From positions 16,873,128 to 16,937,127 of the forward strand of contig OX243814.1 of the NCBI GenBank assembly GCA_945859605.1: a stretch of DNA of 64,000 nt, given 5' to 3'. Origin of the DNA: Lumbricus rubellus. Taxonomy: Eukaryota > Annelida > Clitellata > Crassiclitellata > Lumbricidae. Shown here piece after piece: positions 63,651 through 64,000 of the stretch. The position numbers were made by a program, and so were the translations under genes. The notes beneath the pieces are model-generated. The model did not search any database, had not been told where the DNA came from, and was given only the letters and a program-made list of their open reading frames with translations. Each line of letters starts with the position of its first letter. Position 1 is the stretch's first letter.

Positions 63651-63805
63651 GCCCTGAGGTATTTCATTCCCCCAGGAACTTATGGACTATTATTAACTGA
63701 AGAATGATCGTCTGGTGGGTCAGGCCTCGTCTTCAGGGTGTGAGGCAAAAGTACCTTTGAAAGCGACTAGGTTGAAGCGTTGGATACAAATGGACAGACG
63801 TTGAA

Positions 63806-63836
<31 letters not shown>

Positions 63837-64000
63837 TTCTGATTATTTGAGTAGTCATGTTTTGAATACATTATTGCAATGAAGCTGAATGTAGGAAACA
63901 GCAAAATCGTAATGTGGAAAATCTACTGTTACCTGTTTTCCAGCAGATAGTAGTCCGTTCGGTTTTCCAGGCATGTGCCTTTCCTACTGATGGAATCAAA

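Noticed and set aside
63455..63667. Poly-Val and poly-Leu open frames
   Set aside because: They are translations of the CTA/TTA microsatellite.

Overview
The window is animal (invertebrate-like) genomic DNA filled almost entirely by Maverick/Polinton elements, large virus-like DNA transposons. It holds intronless genes for protein-primed-type DNA polymerase B, adenovirus-type protease, packaging ATPase, capsid proteins and a retrovirus-like integrase. The right-hand 3.5 kb is ordinary animal intergenic DNA: a 5'-truncated LINE plus long di- and trinucleotide microsatellites. The species cannot be named from the sequence. Three distinct Mavericks are present. E1 spans 24465-57229 and is itself split by E2. 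E2 spans 34658-51167 (16,510 bp). E3 survives as 21691-24464 and 57230 to about 60442. All ends that can be seen begin AGTAG and end CTACT. E1 and E2 have 6-bp target duplications (ATCCTA and ATCGTA). The nesting order reads directly from these: E3 is oldest, E1 inserted into the E3 integrase gene, and E2 inserted into the last codons of an E1 structural gene. A further block, 389-21690, is a direct copy of 27554-48855 at a constant offset of 27165, with three substitutions seen and no indel. It is cut inside genes at both ends, so it is either a very recent segmental duplication or an assembly duplication.

E1 and E2 are sister lineages with nearly the same gene set: two spike/fibre genes, protease, PolB, a SAP-domain protein, major capsid protein, small amphipathic protein, a DUF8207-like protein, a dUTPase-fold-like protein, a glycine-rich minor protein, a penton-like protein, an A32-like ATPase, a zinc-ribbon/PLA2 protein and an integrase with a chromodomain. 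The block from SAP/PolB to the fibres is inverted in E2 relative to E1, while the morphogenesis block keeps its order. E2 adds a zinc-ribbon gene, a membrane-protein gene and a coiled-coil gene. E3 belongs to a more distant lineage (F54H12.2-type capsid protein, two penton-like paralogues, a RING protein) and lacks PolB and protease here.

The most notable signals are these. In both E1 and E2 the integrase has no ATG and lies exactly in the -1 frame of the PLA2 gene, behind a slippery run, which suggests a frameshifted PLA2-integrase fusion. The spike genes share one N-terminal anchor with exchangeable heads (C1q-like, discoidin-like). Most start codons lie within about 15 nt of a TATA-like A-rich motif, including a 20-bp divergent promoter. 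A perfect 13-bp hairpin sits between the convergent genes of E2. E2 PolB carries two SAP repeats. E1 has long terminal repeats containing tRNA-like sequences.
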